Below, in pieces: positions 53,530-61,869 of a stretch of 64,000 bases of DNA. Both the position numbers and the translations under genes were made by a program. This stretch comes from Paenibacillus sp. DCT19 (GTDB lineage: Bacteria > Bacillota > Bacilli > Paenibacillales > Paenibacillaceae): positions 5,467,501 through 5,531,500 of the forward strand of contig NZ_CP029639.1 in assembly GCF_003268635.1 (NCBI RefSeq), in the 5' to 3' direction. Numbering within the stretch: position 1 is the stretch's first letter; every line of letters begins with the position of its first letter. A model generated the notes under the pieces. That model searched no databases. It was not told the DNA's origin and worked only from the letters and a program-made list of their open reading frames with translations.

Positions 53530-55080
53530 TTAATTATTCACTTGCCAAATCACTCGGTCTTCATCTTGGCCATTCACTGGCCACCAGTGGTAACCGTCCT
53601 GCTCAAGCAGCTTATCCGTTGCTTCTGGCCCCCAGGTGCCTGCTGAATACGTATGAAGTTCACCATGATTCTCCGCCCACGCAGCAGCGATCCGATCCAC
53701 AAATGACCACGCTGTTGCGACTTCATCCCAACGGGTAAAATACGTCGAATCTCCTTCTGCCGCGTCATGCAGCAGCCGTTCGTATGCTTCCGGTGAATTG
53801 ATGCCAATCATGCAGCTTTGACAGAAGTCCATCGCAAGCGGTTGAATTTCCGAATCCGAGCCCGGTTTCTTGGCATTAATTTTGATATATATGCCTTCCA
53901 TCGGGTTCACACGAATGACCAGCAAGTTTGGTTCTAGTTTATATTTTTTGCCGAGATATACGTTGTTTGGCATCGATTTGAACTCGACTACGATTTCGGT
54001 TGTTTTCACTGGAAGACGCTTACCTGTCCGAATGTAGAACGGTACACCAGCCCAGCGGAAATTATCAACAAACACACGTGCTGCAAAATAAGTTTCCGTA
54101 GTGGATTCTGGATCAACCTTGTCCTCCTCTCGATACCCTGGAAGCTGCTTCCCTCGATACTCGCCCTTCGTATATTGTCCCCGCACCACATTACTGCTTA
54201 CCTCTTCATCTGTGGCAAAAGCACGCAGTGATCGCAGTACCTTAACCTTCTCATCTCGAATGTCCTCGGGGAATAGTCGGCTTGGCGGTTCCATGGCAAT
54301 CATCGTTAACATCTGCAGCATATGGTTCTGTCCCATATCACGCAGCGCACCAGAGTGGTCATAATACCCTCCGCGCTCCTCCACACCAACCGTCTCACCG
54401 AGTGTAATCTGAACATTCGCAATATGCTTGTTGTTCCAGAGTGGCTCAAAAAAGGCATTACCGAAGCGGATAACCTCAATATTTTGTACCATTTCCTTAC
54501 CTAGATAATGATCGATTCGATAGATTTCCTCTTCCCGGAATACTTCACGAATTTGCTCATTCAACTGTTCAGCTGATTGCAGGTCATACCCGAAGGGCTT
54601 CTCGATCACAAGCCGATTCCAGCCCTTACTCTCCAGCATCCCGCCATCCCTCAGACTGAAGGACACATTGCCGAATAGCTCTGGCGCAAGTGCTAGATAG
54701 AATAACCGATTACCCGGCGTGTTGAACTTGGCTTCCAGAGCCTCTGTCTGCTCACGCAGCTCTCGGAAACCATCAACGTTATTAATATCAAGTGATTTGT
54801 ATTCAAAATGTTGGACAAAATCATCCCATTCCTCCGGATCTCCAGCTGGATAACGACAGAACTCTCGAATGGATTCATGGATGTCTTCCCGGAATTGTTC
54901 TGGTGATCTCGGGCGCCGTGCTACACCAATAACCGCGAAGTCATCGGCTAGCTTGCCCTCACGGTATAGACTATAAATGGCCGGAAATAACTTCCGGCGA
55001 GCCAAATCGCCCGTTGCTCCAAAAATGAAAAATACTGCGCCAGGTGTCTGCACTTCATCTTGCATTCGTTTTTCGACCAT
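53530..55080 (-). CDS. zwf: Glucose-6-phosphate 1-dehydrogenase
   Basis: A 516-residue enzyme that oxidises glucose 6-phosphate to 6-phosphogluconolactone with NADP+, the entry to the oxidative pentose phosphate pathway. The dinucleotide site G-A-T-G-D-L-A-R-R-K lies near residues 20-29, the active-site R-I-D-H-Y-L-G-K-E near 190-198, and Y-F-A-A-R-V-F-V-D-N-F-R-W-A-G-V-P-F further on. Length is normal and the frame is clean. Start at ATG behind AGAGGAG. It stands alone with its own terminator. Confidence 0.97.
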   Translation of the reverse strand: MVEKRMQDEVQTPGAVFFIFGATGDLARRKLFPAIYSLYREGKLADDFAVIGVARRPRSPEQFREDIHESIREFCRYPAGDPEEWDDFVQHFEYKSLDINNVDGFRELREQTEALEAKFNTPGNRLFYLALAPELFGNVSFSLRDGGMLESKGWNRLVIEKPFGYDLQSAEQLNEQIREVFREEEIYRIDHYLGKEMVQNIEVIRFGNAFFEPLWNNKHIANVQITLGETVGVEERGGYYDHSGALRDMGQNHMLQMLTMIAMEPPSRLFPEDIRDEKVKVLRSLRAFATDEEVSSNVVRGQYTKGEYRGKQLPGYREEDKVDPESTTETYFAARVFVDNFRWAGVPFYIRTGKRLPVKTTEIVVEFKSMPNNVYLGKKYKLEPNLLVIRVNPMEGIYIKINAKKPGSDSEIQPLAMDFCQSCMIGINSPEAYERLLHDAAEGDSTYFTRWDEVATAWSFVDRIAAAWAENHGELHTYSAGTWGPEATDKLLEQDGYHWWPVNGQDEDRVIWQVNN

Positions 55081-55400
55081 AGGCTCCTCTTTCTTCCGGG
55101 GAAGAACACACGCCTAAGCACTCCCCGAGCTATGTAATGGTGTTAAGTATGCACAACATACAAACGTCAATTACCAGCATGTTCCTTCATGGATGTGATG
55201 CCATTTTAGCATATCAACTAGGGCGATGCACTAATTTCTGGCAGTCTTGTACAACTATTTTCAAAAACTTATCATTAAAACTTCATCGATAAATATTCCA
55301 TTCATGGTATGAATACTCCTTAACCAAGATCACCGTGGTTCAAACGATATCCTCAATGCGCTCAAAGCGTAATACTCCACATTCCAATACATTTCAATAC
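55081..55400. other. Intergenic region upstream of zwf
   Basis: About 320 bases without a supported gene. It should hold the zwf promoter near 55100-55200 on the minus strand. I see no clear operator. Confidence 0.4.
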
Positions 55401-56171
55401 TCAGTACTCAATCGTAATGAGAGGAAAACCCAAAGTAACGCGGTTCGTTCCTAACACATCATCTTGATGAACCGCCAGCTGCATATTTAATTGATGCAAA
55501 CCACTGTTCACAGCCAGTGATAACTCAGGAACAACATAAGATACACTTGTTGTGCTGGCATCTTCATAATGCTCCACTGCACTCAGTTTCAGCTTATCTG
55601 ATAATGCTCCTTCAATGTGTCTAACTGTTGTAATCGCTTGTACTTGAACGTTGTTAGGATTTTCTGCTCCTACAATAGCCTCTTCCCCTGTACCTTGTAC
55701 GGAAAAGTTCCACGTTGCTTTAATACCGACCTCTTTAAGCAAACGCTCCACCTGTTCATGCAGATGGAGATACACACTCATATCACTCTCTTCATTCCCA
55801 GATAACTGGATAATCGTATAATATTCCGCTTCCCCTGTAACAACAACGTTGACCAGAATGCCCACGCCTTCGTTTGACACCTTCAGTTCACTGCGATATA
55901 CATCATGCCCTGTTTGACGTACTAATTCAGGCTTCTCGAGCTGTAGCTCATCAGCGAGTAACGACGCTATCTCCTGTGCATCTCCCTTACCTTGACCCTG
56001 CCATTTAAGTACTAAGCGATCGACTTGTTCTATAGCAGCACCTGCCGTGTTCAGCATTTGATCTAACTTCTCACCTTCAGATACACTTTTCTCTGCGTAT
56101 ACTTGAGTAATACCGATTAACATAATGATTGCTACTGCTAGTACAGCTGTCATCATCCACCGTTTTAACAT
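55401..56171 (-). CDS. ywmB: YwmB-like secreted protein (TATA-box-binding fold)
   Basis: A 256-residue protein with an N-terminal signal peptide (about 1-26, ending V-Y-A-E). The mature part shows the alternating strands and helices of the YwmB family, including L-D-Q-M-L-N-T-A, L-K-W-Q-G-Q and the C-terminal G-T-N-R-V-T-L-G-F-P-L-I-T-I-E-Y. The Pfam name refers to structural similarity to TATA-binding proteins; DNA binding is not implied and the role is unknown. In Bacillus ywmB lies near cell-wall genes such as murAA, but no such neighbours are here. Start weakly supported by GGGGGA. Confidence 0.75.
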   Translation of the reverse strand: MLKRWMMTAVLAVAIIMLIGITQVYAEKSVSEGEKLDQMLNTAGAAIEQVDRLVLKWQGQGKGDAQEIASLLADELQLEKPELVRQTGHDVYRSELKVSNEGVGILVNVVVTGEAEYYTIIQLSGNEESDMSVYLHLHEQVERLLKEVGIKATWNFSVQGTGEEAIVGAENPNNVQVQAITTVRHIEGALSDKLKLSAVEHYEDASTTSVSYVVPELSLAVNSGLHQLNMQLAVHQDDVLGTNRVTLGFPLITIEY

Positions 56172-56256
56172 GCTGAATCCCCCGCTCGTTTTCTATTCTA
56201 TGAATCTATCAACAGCATGCCCGCTTTCTCTTCGTACTAAACGCTTTATTGCATAC

Positions 56257-56298
56257 AAAAAAAGCCCCATCAACCAATATCCCTGGTTAATCGGACTT
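56257..56298 (-). terminator. Terminator of the Lia/Psp operon
   Basis: Stem with GCCCC / GGACT-type pairing and inner AACCA / TGGTT; seven T residues follow on the minus strand. It lies about 110 bases past liaR. Confidence 0.75.
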
Positions 56299-56407
56299 TC
56301 TCACCTAACTCTTCTATATTCCGCTAAGCTTATCGTGTAGATCTGATAGCCTGAATAGTAGAACCACCTGTTCCTCATCTCTATCCATCGTCACATTTCC
56401 AACGCCC

Positions 56408-57103
56408 TTACTCAGCAAGTCCATTCTTATAGGCATATATTGCTGCCTGTGTGCGGTCATCTACGCCTAACTTCGCGAGCAGGTTGGTCACATGAAATTT
56501 AACCGTCTTGATCCCGATAATCAGATCATCGGCAATATCCTGGTTAGATTTTCCTTGAGCGAGCAAACGAAGGACATCCATTTCACGATCCGTCAGTTCT
56601 TCATGAGCCGGTGCTGCGGCTTGAGGTTGACGGAAACGATTCATCATCTTGGACGCTACCTGTGACTCCAGTACGGATTGGCCACGTGCTGCAGCACGAA
56701 TGGCATCAGCCACCTCGTTAGCTCGGGAGGTTTTGAGCAGGTAACTGAACGCCCCAGCTTCAATAACCGGATACATCTTCTCATCATCCAAGTAACTCGT
56801 CAGAACGATAACCTTGCATTCAGGATACATTTTCAGCAATTGTCTAGTAGCTTCAATGCCGTCCATACCTTCCATGACTAGATCCATCAGAACAACATCC
56901 GGCTTATACTCCTGTGCTAACCGAATACCTTCTTCCCCGCTTCCTGCTTCACCAACAACTTCAATGCCATCCTCCGTATCAAGAACTGCGGCGAGACCAA
57001 TCCGAACCATTTCATGATCATCCACGAGCAGCACCTTAATTGACGTTTCTGACTGTGTGTCCACTTCCGTCTCCTCCATTGACATGTCCTTCCTCACTTT
57101 CAT
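56408..57103 (-). CDS. liaR: LiaR-like response regulator
   Basis: A LuxR-type regulator of 220-231 residues. Receiver domain: V-D-D-H, phospho-Asp in V-V-L-M-D-L-V-M-E (Asp74 from this start), and K-T-S-R. Helix-turn-helix (about 165-225): L-T-D-R-E-M-D-V-L-R-L-L-A-Q-G-K-S-N-Q and T-V-K-F-H-V. Several starts are possible; ATG 57085 (M-S-M-E-E) has GTGAGG six bases upstream, and all of them overlap the liaS end. As partner of LiaS it should activate the cell-envelope stress operon starting at 61435. Confidence 0.92.
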   Translation of the reverse strand: MKVRKDMSMEETEVDTQSETSIKVLLVDDHEMVRIGLAAVLDTEDGIEVVGEAGSGEEGIRLAQEYKPDVVLMDLVMEGMDGIEATRQLLKMYPECKVIVLTSYLDDEKMYPVIEAGAFSYLLKTSRANEVADAIRAAARGQSVLESQVASKMMNRFRQPQAAAPAHEELTDREMDVLRLLAQGKSNQDIADDLIIGIKTVKFHVTNLLAKLGVDDRTQAAIYAYKNGLAE

Positions 57104-58136
57104 CGCTCATCAAAGGTATCGTAATTTCAATCCGTGTTCCTTTACCAGGTGCTGTTACAAATTGAATGGCTCCACCGATCTCTGTCACACGTTCACGCAT
57201 GTTCGCTAGACCATAAGAAGCCTGCTTCTGTTCATCCAGATCAAAGCCTTGACCATCATCACGAATTAACACTCTAACTGCATCTGTCCGTCGCTGTAGC
57301 CTAATCTCCATTTTCTCCGCCTTTGCATGACGTAATGTATTAGACATCGCTTCTTGAACAATACGGAACAGATGATTTTCAATTCCTTTAACCAGATCAA
57401 TATCCTCATCGATTTCTAGAACAATGTCCATAGGCACTTTCGTCTTCAGTTCCATGACCAGATCATTCAACCCCTGCTCTAGCTGTTTGCCTTCCAGATA
57501 GACTGGACGCAGGTGCAATAATAAAGCACGCATCTCTGACTGAGCCACTGAAGCCATCTCTTCGATTAGAGCAACCTGCCGCTGAGCACGTTCAAAATCC
57601 TTTTCCATTTTCCGTCCAACCGCTGTTGCTGTCATGGAAATGGCGAATAACTGCTGTGATACCGCATCATGCAATTCTCTTGCAAGACGCTGCCGTTCTT
57701 CCACAATTGCCGTAACTCTTGCTTGTTCAGCAAGCTGAGCATTATTAGTAGATAGTCGCTGTAGTGAGGTAACCTGATCCTCCCACTTCTTCCCGATCCG
57801 CCCAAGCTGCTCGCTTAGACGCCCAACGTCGTCCATACCTAGATCAGGTACTGTGCGGGAGAGAGAACCTTTTTCCCATTGCAGCAATGTTTCCCTCAAC
57901 AATTCTAGTCTGCGCTTCACCCGGTAGCTCTGGTAAAAACCAAATGCAGCTCCAATTCCAATTAACAACAGTAACAATGCCACACCTGATTGGATCAGAT
58001 GTCTCCAGCCTGCAAACGGAGCCAGATAACCATATGTATATAGTACATACAAGACAACCGCGAGCACAATGAAAACAAGGAGGATCCCTTCACGCATACT
58101 TCGGGTTACCATGTCGGTATGTCGTTTTGTGTTCAT
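57036..58136 (-). CDS. liaS: LiaS-like sensor histidine kinase
   Basis: A 366-residue kinase with two membrane helices (about 14-32 and 44-66) and a very short extracellular loop, typical of intramembrane-sensing kinases. It has a HAMP segment, HisKA_3 with R-Q-R-L-A-R-E-L-H-D-A-V-S-Q-Q (His near 154), and a HATPase containing T-L-R-H-A, D-D-G-Q-G-F-D and G-L-A-N-M-R-E-R-V. It responds to lipid II-binding antibiotics in Bacillus, held inactive by LiaF. It starts 31 bases after liaF behind AAAGGAGGAG and overlaps liaR. Confidence 0.93.
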   Translation of the reverse strand: MNTKRHTDMVTRSMREGILLVFIVLAVVLYVLYTYGYLAPFAGWRHLIQSGVALLLLLIGIGAAFGFYQSYRVKRRLELLRETLLQWEKGSLSRTVPDLGMDDVGRLSEQLGRIGKKWEDQVTSLQRLSTNNAQLAEQARVTAIVEERQRLARELHDAVSQQLFAISMTATAVGRKMEKDFERAQRQVALIEEMASVAQSEMRALLLHLRPVYLEGKQLEQGLNDLVMELKTKVPMDIVLEIDEDIDLVKGIENHLFRIVQEAMSNTLRHAKAEKMEIRLQRRTDAVRVLIRDDGQGFDLDEQKQASYGLANMRERVTEIGGAIQFVTAPGKGTRIEITIPLMSDESEEGHVNGGDGSGHTVRNVN

Positions 58137-58166
58137 ACAGGTCTCCTCCTTTGTTCTTTTTAATTA

Positions 58167-58813
58167 CTACGGATTACTGATGCTTAGGTCGCCAACAATA
58201 TAAGAAATTACGAATTTTGCTTTATGTTCACTGGACTCATAGCCAGGAGTTCTCCATATTATTTTATTCATCATCCCACTGTCCTGCTCGCCATTTAGAT
58301 TAACGCGGCCAAACAATACGAATGCTTCAATTTCAACGCCATAATCTTCAGGCAAGGTCAATCGAACATTACCCATGACGCCCTGAAGTAATACAATGGT
58401 TTGTTTCTCTTCCGGAATAGATAGCGATAGATCTGCGTTAACTTCCCCATGGCATGCCACAGACTCATACTCTGTAACCGCCAAGCCTGTTGATCCCAAT
58501 AGTACCGTGCCAAGAAATTTTGTCTACGCATAACATTTTCGTTCAGATGAATCTTCTTTGTTTTGGAATAGAAAAAAGCGAGTGAGGCAAGTACGATCAA
58601 AAATACAATCATCAAATTATCTAGCAACAATAGTGCTGCACCGATTCCCAAGCATCGATACCCTTTACGTGTAACACCTTTTTGAACTTGAACCATTCCA
58701 TACGTCAGCAGGATCAGTGCGGCAAGAGTTAGAAAGTTCATATTTTGATTCAATAACATTAAGACGCCAATCACAATGATGAGCACTGCAAGCCATTGAT
58801 TTTTCTTATTCAT
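58167..58813 (-). pseudogene. liaF: LiaF-like inhibitor, split by a one-base frameshift
   Basis: LiaF is a membrane protein that holds LiaS inactive without stress. The N-terminal frame (M-N-K-K-N-Q-W from 58813) has four hydrophobic helices and runs to V-M-R-R-Q-N-F-L, then enters nonsense and stops at 58358. The C-terminal domain (DUF2154-like, G-E-V-N-A-D-L-S-L-S-I through S-Y-I-V-G-D-L-S-I) is in another frame, 58167-58500. Three G instead of two at 58510-58511 give N-F-L-G-T-V-L-L-G-S-T-G and a normal 215-residue LiaF. If real, the lesion would release LiaS and make the operon constitutive. If it is a sequence error, the gene is intact. Confidence 0.88.
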
Positions 58814-58963
58814 CCCCACCGCACCTCCTCTGTAAACGTAATCTTCTCTATTCGATGGAAAAGCCATACCAGGCGCTGAGGTCCCGTATGGCTTAACCTT
58901 TGCTCTACAAACCGTTCTCTATTCACGATTTATAGAATATCATATTGTTTGCATAGCGAACAG

Positions 58964-59671
58964 TTATTCTTTTGAAGTGTTGCCTGCATCATTTTTTGCG
59001 CCATTGCCCATTTTGTTTTTCAAAGCTTGCAGCTGTTGATCAACTTTGAACTGTTTTTCCGCATCCACGGGATTAGTGTACGTGGATTGTGTGTTGCGAT
59101 ACGGTGCACGGATTACGTCAGCTTCAGCTTCCATTTGCATGATTTTTTCTTCCATGCGGTGGAATCCAAGTGATGCGCCTCCGCTCTCAATGCTGTGCAA
59201 GCTGTTGATTTGGGACATTTGCTTTTTCGCTTTAGCCATCTGAGCACGAGATACCAGTTCATTGCGTTTGTTACGCATTTTGTAGAACTCATCTTTCATG
59301 TCATGAAGCTGTTGTAACAAGTCTTTGGCTTGTGCTTCTGATTGTGCATGAAGATCGCTGTATTCCGTAATTTTTTGATCAAAATAGATTTTCTCTTCCA
59401 GCAATTTGCGAGCTACTTCTTCCTGACCATTAGCCAAAGCAGCTTCAGCTTGAGACTCACGTTGTACAGATGTGCGCTCTGCTTCATCCAAACGTTGCTT
59501 CATGCGACGCTCATTTGCCATTTGTTTGGCAACAGTTACCTCAGCCTCATGAATTTCAGCCTCCATATCACGCAGATACTGATTCAACATTACAATTGGG
59601 TCTTCCACTTTATCCAACATATCATTAACCGATGCTTTCGTCATATCCTTAATCCGTTTAAATACTCCCAT
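58964..59671 (-). CDS. pspA: PspA/IM30 family membrane-stress protein (second copy)
   Basis: A 235-residue coiled-coil protein beginning [17 protein letters not shown], with D-K-V-E-D-P at 20-25 and long heptad helices from about 25 to 200, typical of PspA/LiaH. Such proteins assemble on damaged membranes and limit proton leakage. Longer than the copy at 60418 and clearly diverged. Start chosen at 59671, overlapping the upstream PspC gene end by a few bases with AGAAGGGAGAAAAG before it. It precedes liaF by about 150 bases. Confidence 0.93.
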   Translation of the reverse strand: MGVFKRIKDMTKASVNDMLDKVEDPIVMLNQYLRDMEAEIHEAEVTVAKQMANERRMKQRLDEAERTSVQRESQAEAALANGQEEVARKLLEEKIYFDQKITEYSDLHAQSEAQAKDLLQQLHDMKDEFYKMRNKRNELVSRAQMAKAKKQMSQINSLHSIESGGASLGFHRMEEKIMQMEAEADVIRAPYRNTQSTYTNPVDAEKQFKVDQQLQALKNKMGNGAKNDAGNTSKE

Positions 59672-59672
59672 T

Positions 59673-60170
59673 TTACTTTTCTCCCTTCTCGTAACGAGAT
59701 AATTTTTGGCGAAGCTCTTCAACTTCTTTTTTCAGTGCTTTTTTCTCAATATCTTTCATCATGGAGTCCAGATCACTTTCTTGATGTGCCCCAGCTCCGT
59801 AGGCATTGTTATCATAGGAACGTGGATCAGATTGCGGTCTACCGTTATACCCTGGGCCAGGTCCGAAGCTTCCATGACCTGATTGGTTCGGGTTGTTTTG
59901 ATAAGGGCCTCTTGGCGGCTGATGATCATAGTTGTTGTATCCTCTGCCAGGACCTGATCCGTATCCGTATGGATCATATGGCGGATAGGGTTCTTTGGGG
60001 ACTACCAGTGCTGCAATGAAATAAATTAACAACGACGTGCCGCCAGTTACGAAGATACTGATGACGAAGATGATCCGAAGTAGTGTGGAATCCATGCCAA
60101 TGGATTCGGATATCCCGCCACACAAACCGGTTAACATTCGGTCACGCGTTGAGCGGTATAATTTGCTCAT
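59673..60170 (-). CDS. PspC-domain protein with Gly/Pro/Asn-rich tail (longer copy)
   Basis: A 165-residue protein. The N-terminal PspC domain (1-60) starts [20 protein letters not shown] and has one long hydrophobic helix (about 33-55). Next is a low-complexity segment (60-125) rich in Gly, Pro, Asn and Tyr, and finally a charged helical end (125-165). The PspC part is almost the same as in the short protein just upstream, indicating tandem duplication followed by addition of the tail. It is probably a membrane partner of the adjacent PspA. Start behind AAAGGAG. Confidence 0.92.
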   Translation of the reverse strand: MSKLYRSTRDRMLTGLCGGISESIGMDSTLLRIIFVISIFVTGGTSLLIYFIAALVVPKEPYPPYDPYGYGSGPGRGYNNYDHQPPRGPYQNNPNQSGHGSFGPGPGYNGRPQSDPRSYDNNAYGAGAHQESDLDSMMKDIEKKALKKEVEELRQKLSRYEKGEK

Positions 60171-60187
60171 GTGCTTACTCCTTTCGT

Positions 60188-60412
60188 TTACTTGTGTCCT
60201 CTTACGTGATCGTATGGATCAGCGTAGTAGGGTTCCTTCGGCACCACCAATGCAGCGATGAAGTAGATGAGCAGTGATGTACCTCCCGTAGCGAAAATAC
60301 TGATGAAGAAGATGAGACGTAGCAGCGTGGTACTGAGTCCGAGATTCTCGGAGATGCCGCCGATCAAACCTGTCAGCATCCGATTACGCGTTGAGCGGTA
60401 TAATTTACTCAT
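60188..60412 (-). CDS. PspC-domain protein (short copy)
   Basis: A 74-residue protein consisting only of a PspC domain: R-M-L-T-G-L-I-G-G-I-S-E-N-L-G and the membrane helix [17 protein letters not shown]. In Psp systems PspC is the membrane sensor that recruits or releases PspA. It lies five bases after the first pspA and 17 bases before the longer PspC copy. Start behind AAAAAGGAG. Confidence 0.92.
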   Translation of the reverse strand: MSKLYRSTRNRMLTGLIGGISENLGLSTTLLRLIFFISIFATGGTSLLIYFIAALVVPKEPYYADPYDHVRGHK

Positions 60413-60417
60413 TTTAA

Positions 60418-61092
60418 CTACTCCTTTTTGTCATTGTTTAACTTCTGTTTTAGCCTTTCCAGCTCTTTATCCAGCGCTCCGGAAGACATGCTTCCTGCTG
60501 ATCCAGAGCCATCCTGACCCATACGGCGTATGTCCCGTAAACTTTGTGCTTCATATTCAAGATCAGAGACTTGATCATCCAGTCGATTGAACATACGTGG
60601 GACATTCTGTCCGTTATTATAGTGACTTCTCTGATTCATTCGTTGTTGTAACTGGATGGTTTGCATCCGTGCGTAGTAATATTGGCGCTTACTGTAGACA
60701 TTTTGATATTCTACTTTGAGCTGATCAATCTGTTCATCAAGCTCCTGTAATGCCGCATTACTTTGGGCGTACAATTCGTTGTACTGATCCATTTTTTCTT
60801 CATGCAGAATTTTTTCTTGGAGAGCAAGTTTGGCCAGATGCTCCTCACCAGCTTTTAAGGCCATTGAAGCCTGTTCTTCACGTTTGTGTACCATCGATGC
60901 TGCCTGATCAGCTTGCTGTTTCATCTGTCTGGTGTGACTTGCATATTGATGACGAAGCTTCTCAGCTTCACCGATGTCTTGGCGGGTCGAGATCAGAAAC
61001 TGGTCAATCAGTTTGACTGGATCCTGACTTTGCTCCAAATGTTCATTCAACGTAGCTACGGTAATATCCCGCATTCGACGAAATACACTCAT
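60418..61092 (-). CDS. PspA/IM30 family membrane-stress protein, LiaH-like (first copy)
   Basis: A 224-residue coiled-coil protein, M-S-V-F-R-R-M-R-D-I-T-V-A-T-L-N-E-H-L at the amphipathic N-terminus, then heptad helices with many Gln and Glu to about 175. A Gly/Ser-rich linker and a charged C-terminal helix complete it. It differs from the second PspA copy in most positions, so the duplication is old. It lies about 35 bases after the LiaI-like gene in the same order as liaI-liaH of Bacillus. Start behind AGAAGGAGGAC. Confidence 0.93.
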   Translation of the reverse strand: MSVFRRMRDITVATLNEHLEQSQDPVKLIDQFLISTRQDIGEAEKLRHQYASHTRQMKQQADQAASMVHKREEQASMALKAGEEHLAKLALQEKILHEEKMDQYNELYAQSNAALQELDEQIDQLKVEYQNVYSKRQYYYARMQTIQLQQRMNQRSHYNNGQNVPRMFNRLDDQVSDLEYEAQSLRDIRRMGQDGSGSAGSMSSGALDKELERLKQKLNNDKKE

Positions 61093-61126
61093 TATATTCT
61101 GTCCTCCTTCTCATAATCGTGAAATC

Positions 61127-61435
61127 TTAGTAACGGCGATGACTGTTGCGTTTGTTTCCTAGCATCGATACCCCTAAGATAATCAACCCGATTGCGATAA
61201 TTGGTCCCAGCAACCAAGATAACTTACCGATCAGTGCAAAGATACCTATGATCAGTACGATCCATCCTAGCGTTGTGTTACCACGCTTCACTCCGTAGTA
61301 CCCCAGTGCAATCATCAGAATGGGAATCAGATATCCCATCATGTATCCTAGAAAAGGTGTTAACTTTCCGAAGAGGATGAGTGCGCCTAGCGCAATCAGT
61401 ACAATCGCCCAGCCGTTTCCTTTATTCCATCTCAT
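61127..61435 (-). CDS. liaI: LiaI-like small membrane protein (first gene of the operon)
   Basis: About 102 residues with four hydrophobic stretches and Gly-rich turns, matching the LiaI/LiaF-type TM (DUF5668) family: M-R-W-N-K-G-N-G-W-A-I-V-L-I-A-L-G-A-L. LiaI anchors LiaH at the membrane in Bacillus. The ATG at 61435 is better than the GTG at 61447, which is itself part of the GGTGG site. It is the promoter-proximal gene of the LiaI-PspA-PspC-PspC-PspA-LiaF-LiaS-LiaR series. The gene symbol is by analogy. Confidence 0.8.
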   Translation of the reverse strand: MRWNKGNGWAIVLIALGALILFGKLTPFLGYMMGYLIPILMIALGYYGVKRGNTTLGWIVLIIGIFALIGKLSWLLGPIIAIGLIILGVSMLGNKRNSHRRY

Positions 61436-61492
61436 TATGTTTTCCACCGCCCTTTCCGAGTGCGTTTGTTTCTTGTTTAACCTTATGTCCTT

Positions 61493-61519
61493 ATTCTAGG
61501 GCAATTTGAGACTTTTCAA
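61493..61519 (-). promoter_or_regulatory. Candidate promoter of the Lia/Psp operon
   Basis: Minus strand TAGAAT (61493-61498) with TTGAAA (61514-61519) 15 bases upstream; spacing is short, and the overlapping TTTTGA gives 17. A LiaR site would be expected just upstream, near 61520-61560, but I could not define one. Confidence 0.4.
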
Positions 61520-61869
61520 AACAGACTGTGGACGGTTTTTCATCCTAGACTCAGGTCGGGGATCATCTTCGACCTTTGGCTATCCCTATATCAGACCTTA
61601 ATCTGACAAGGTTCGCCCAAGCCTCCTTATCCCTTTATTACCTGTACTCGAGCCCTACATGACCTTCCATTTACAGATACCAGTCCTTACCTCTGAGTTA
61701 CGTTTATGATGAGTTCGCGTTTCTACATAATAGCCCTAGAAGTGAAATATCCAACGCAACCCTCATTACATATTACTTTTTTATCCATATAATCTAAATT
61801 TAGATTGTTTTAATTGTAAGCGTTTACTAAAATAGGAATATGACCACCCTTTACGTCAGGAGATGACCT
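61520..61869. other. Divergent intergenic region between the Lia/Psp operon and the membrane AraC gene
   Basis: Contains a perfect 16-bp palindrome AATCTAAATTTAGATT (61791-61806) followed by the cre-like site. No gene is supported in 61560-61780. Confidence 0.45.
61814..61828 (+). promoter_or_regulatory. Perfect cre consensus match upstream of the AraC-type gene
   Basis: TTGTAAGCGTTTACT fits WTGNAANCGNWNNCW at all 15 positions. It is 42-56 bases before the GTG start, a place where CcpA binding would repress transcription when glucose is plentiful. Confidence 0.6.

Noticed and set aside
59342..60019. 225-codon plus-strand frame
   Set aside because: Antisense across pspA and pspC; long only because of low-complexity coding on the minus strand.
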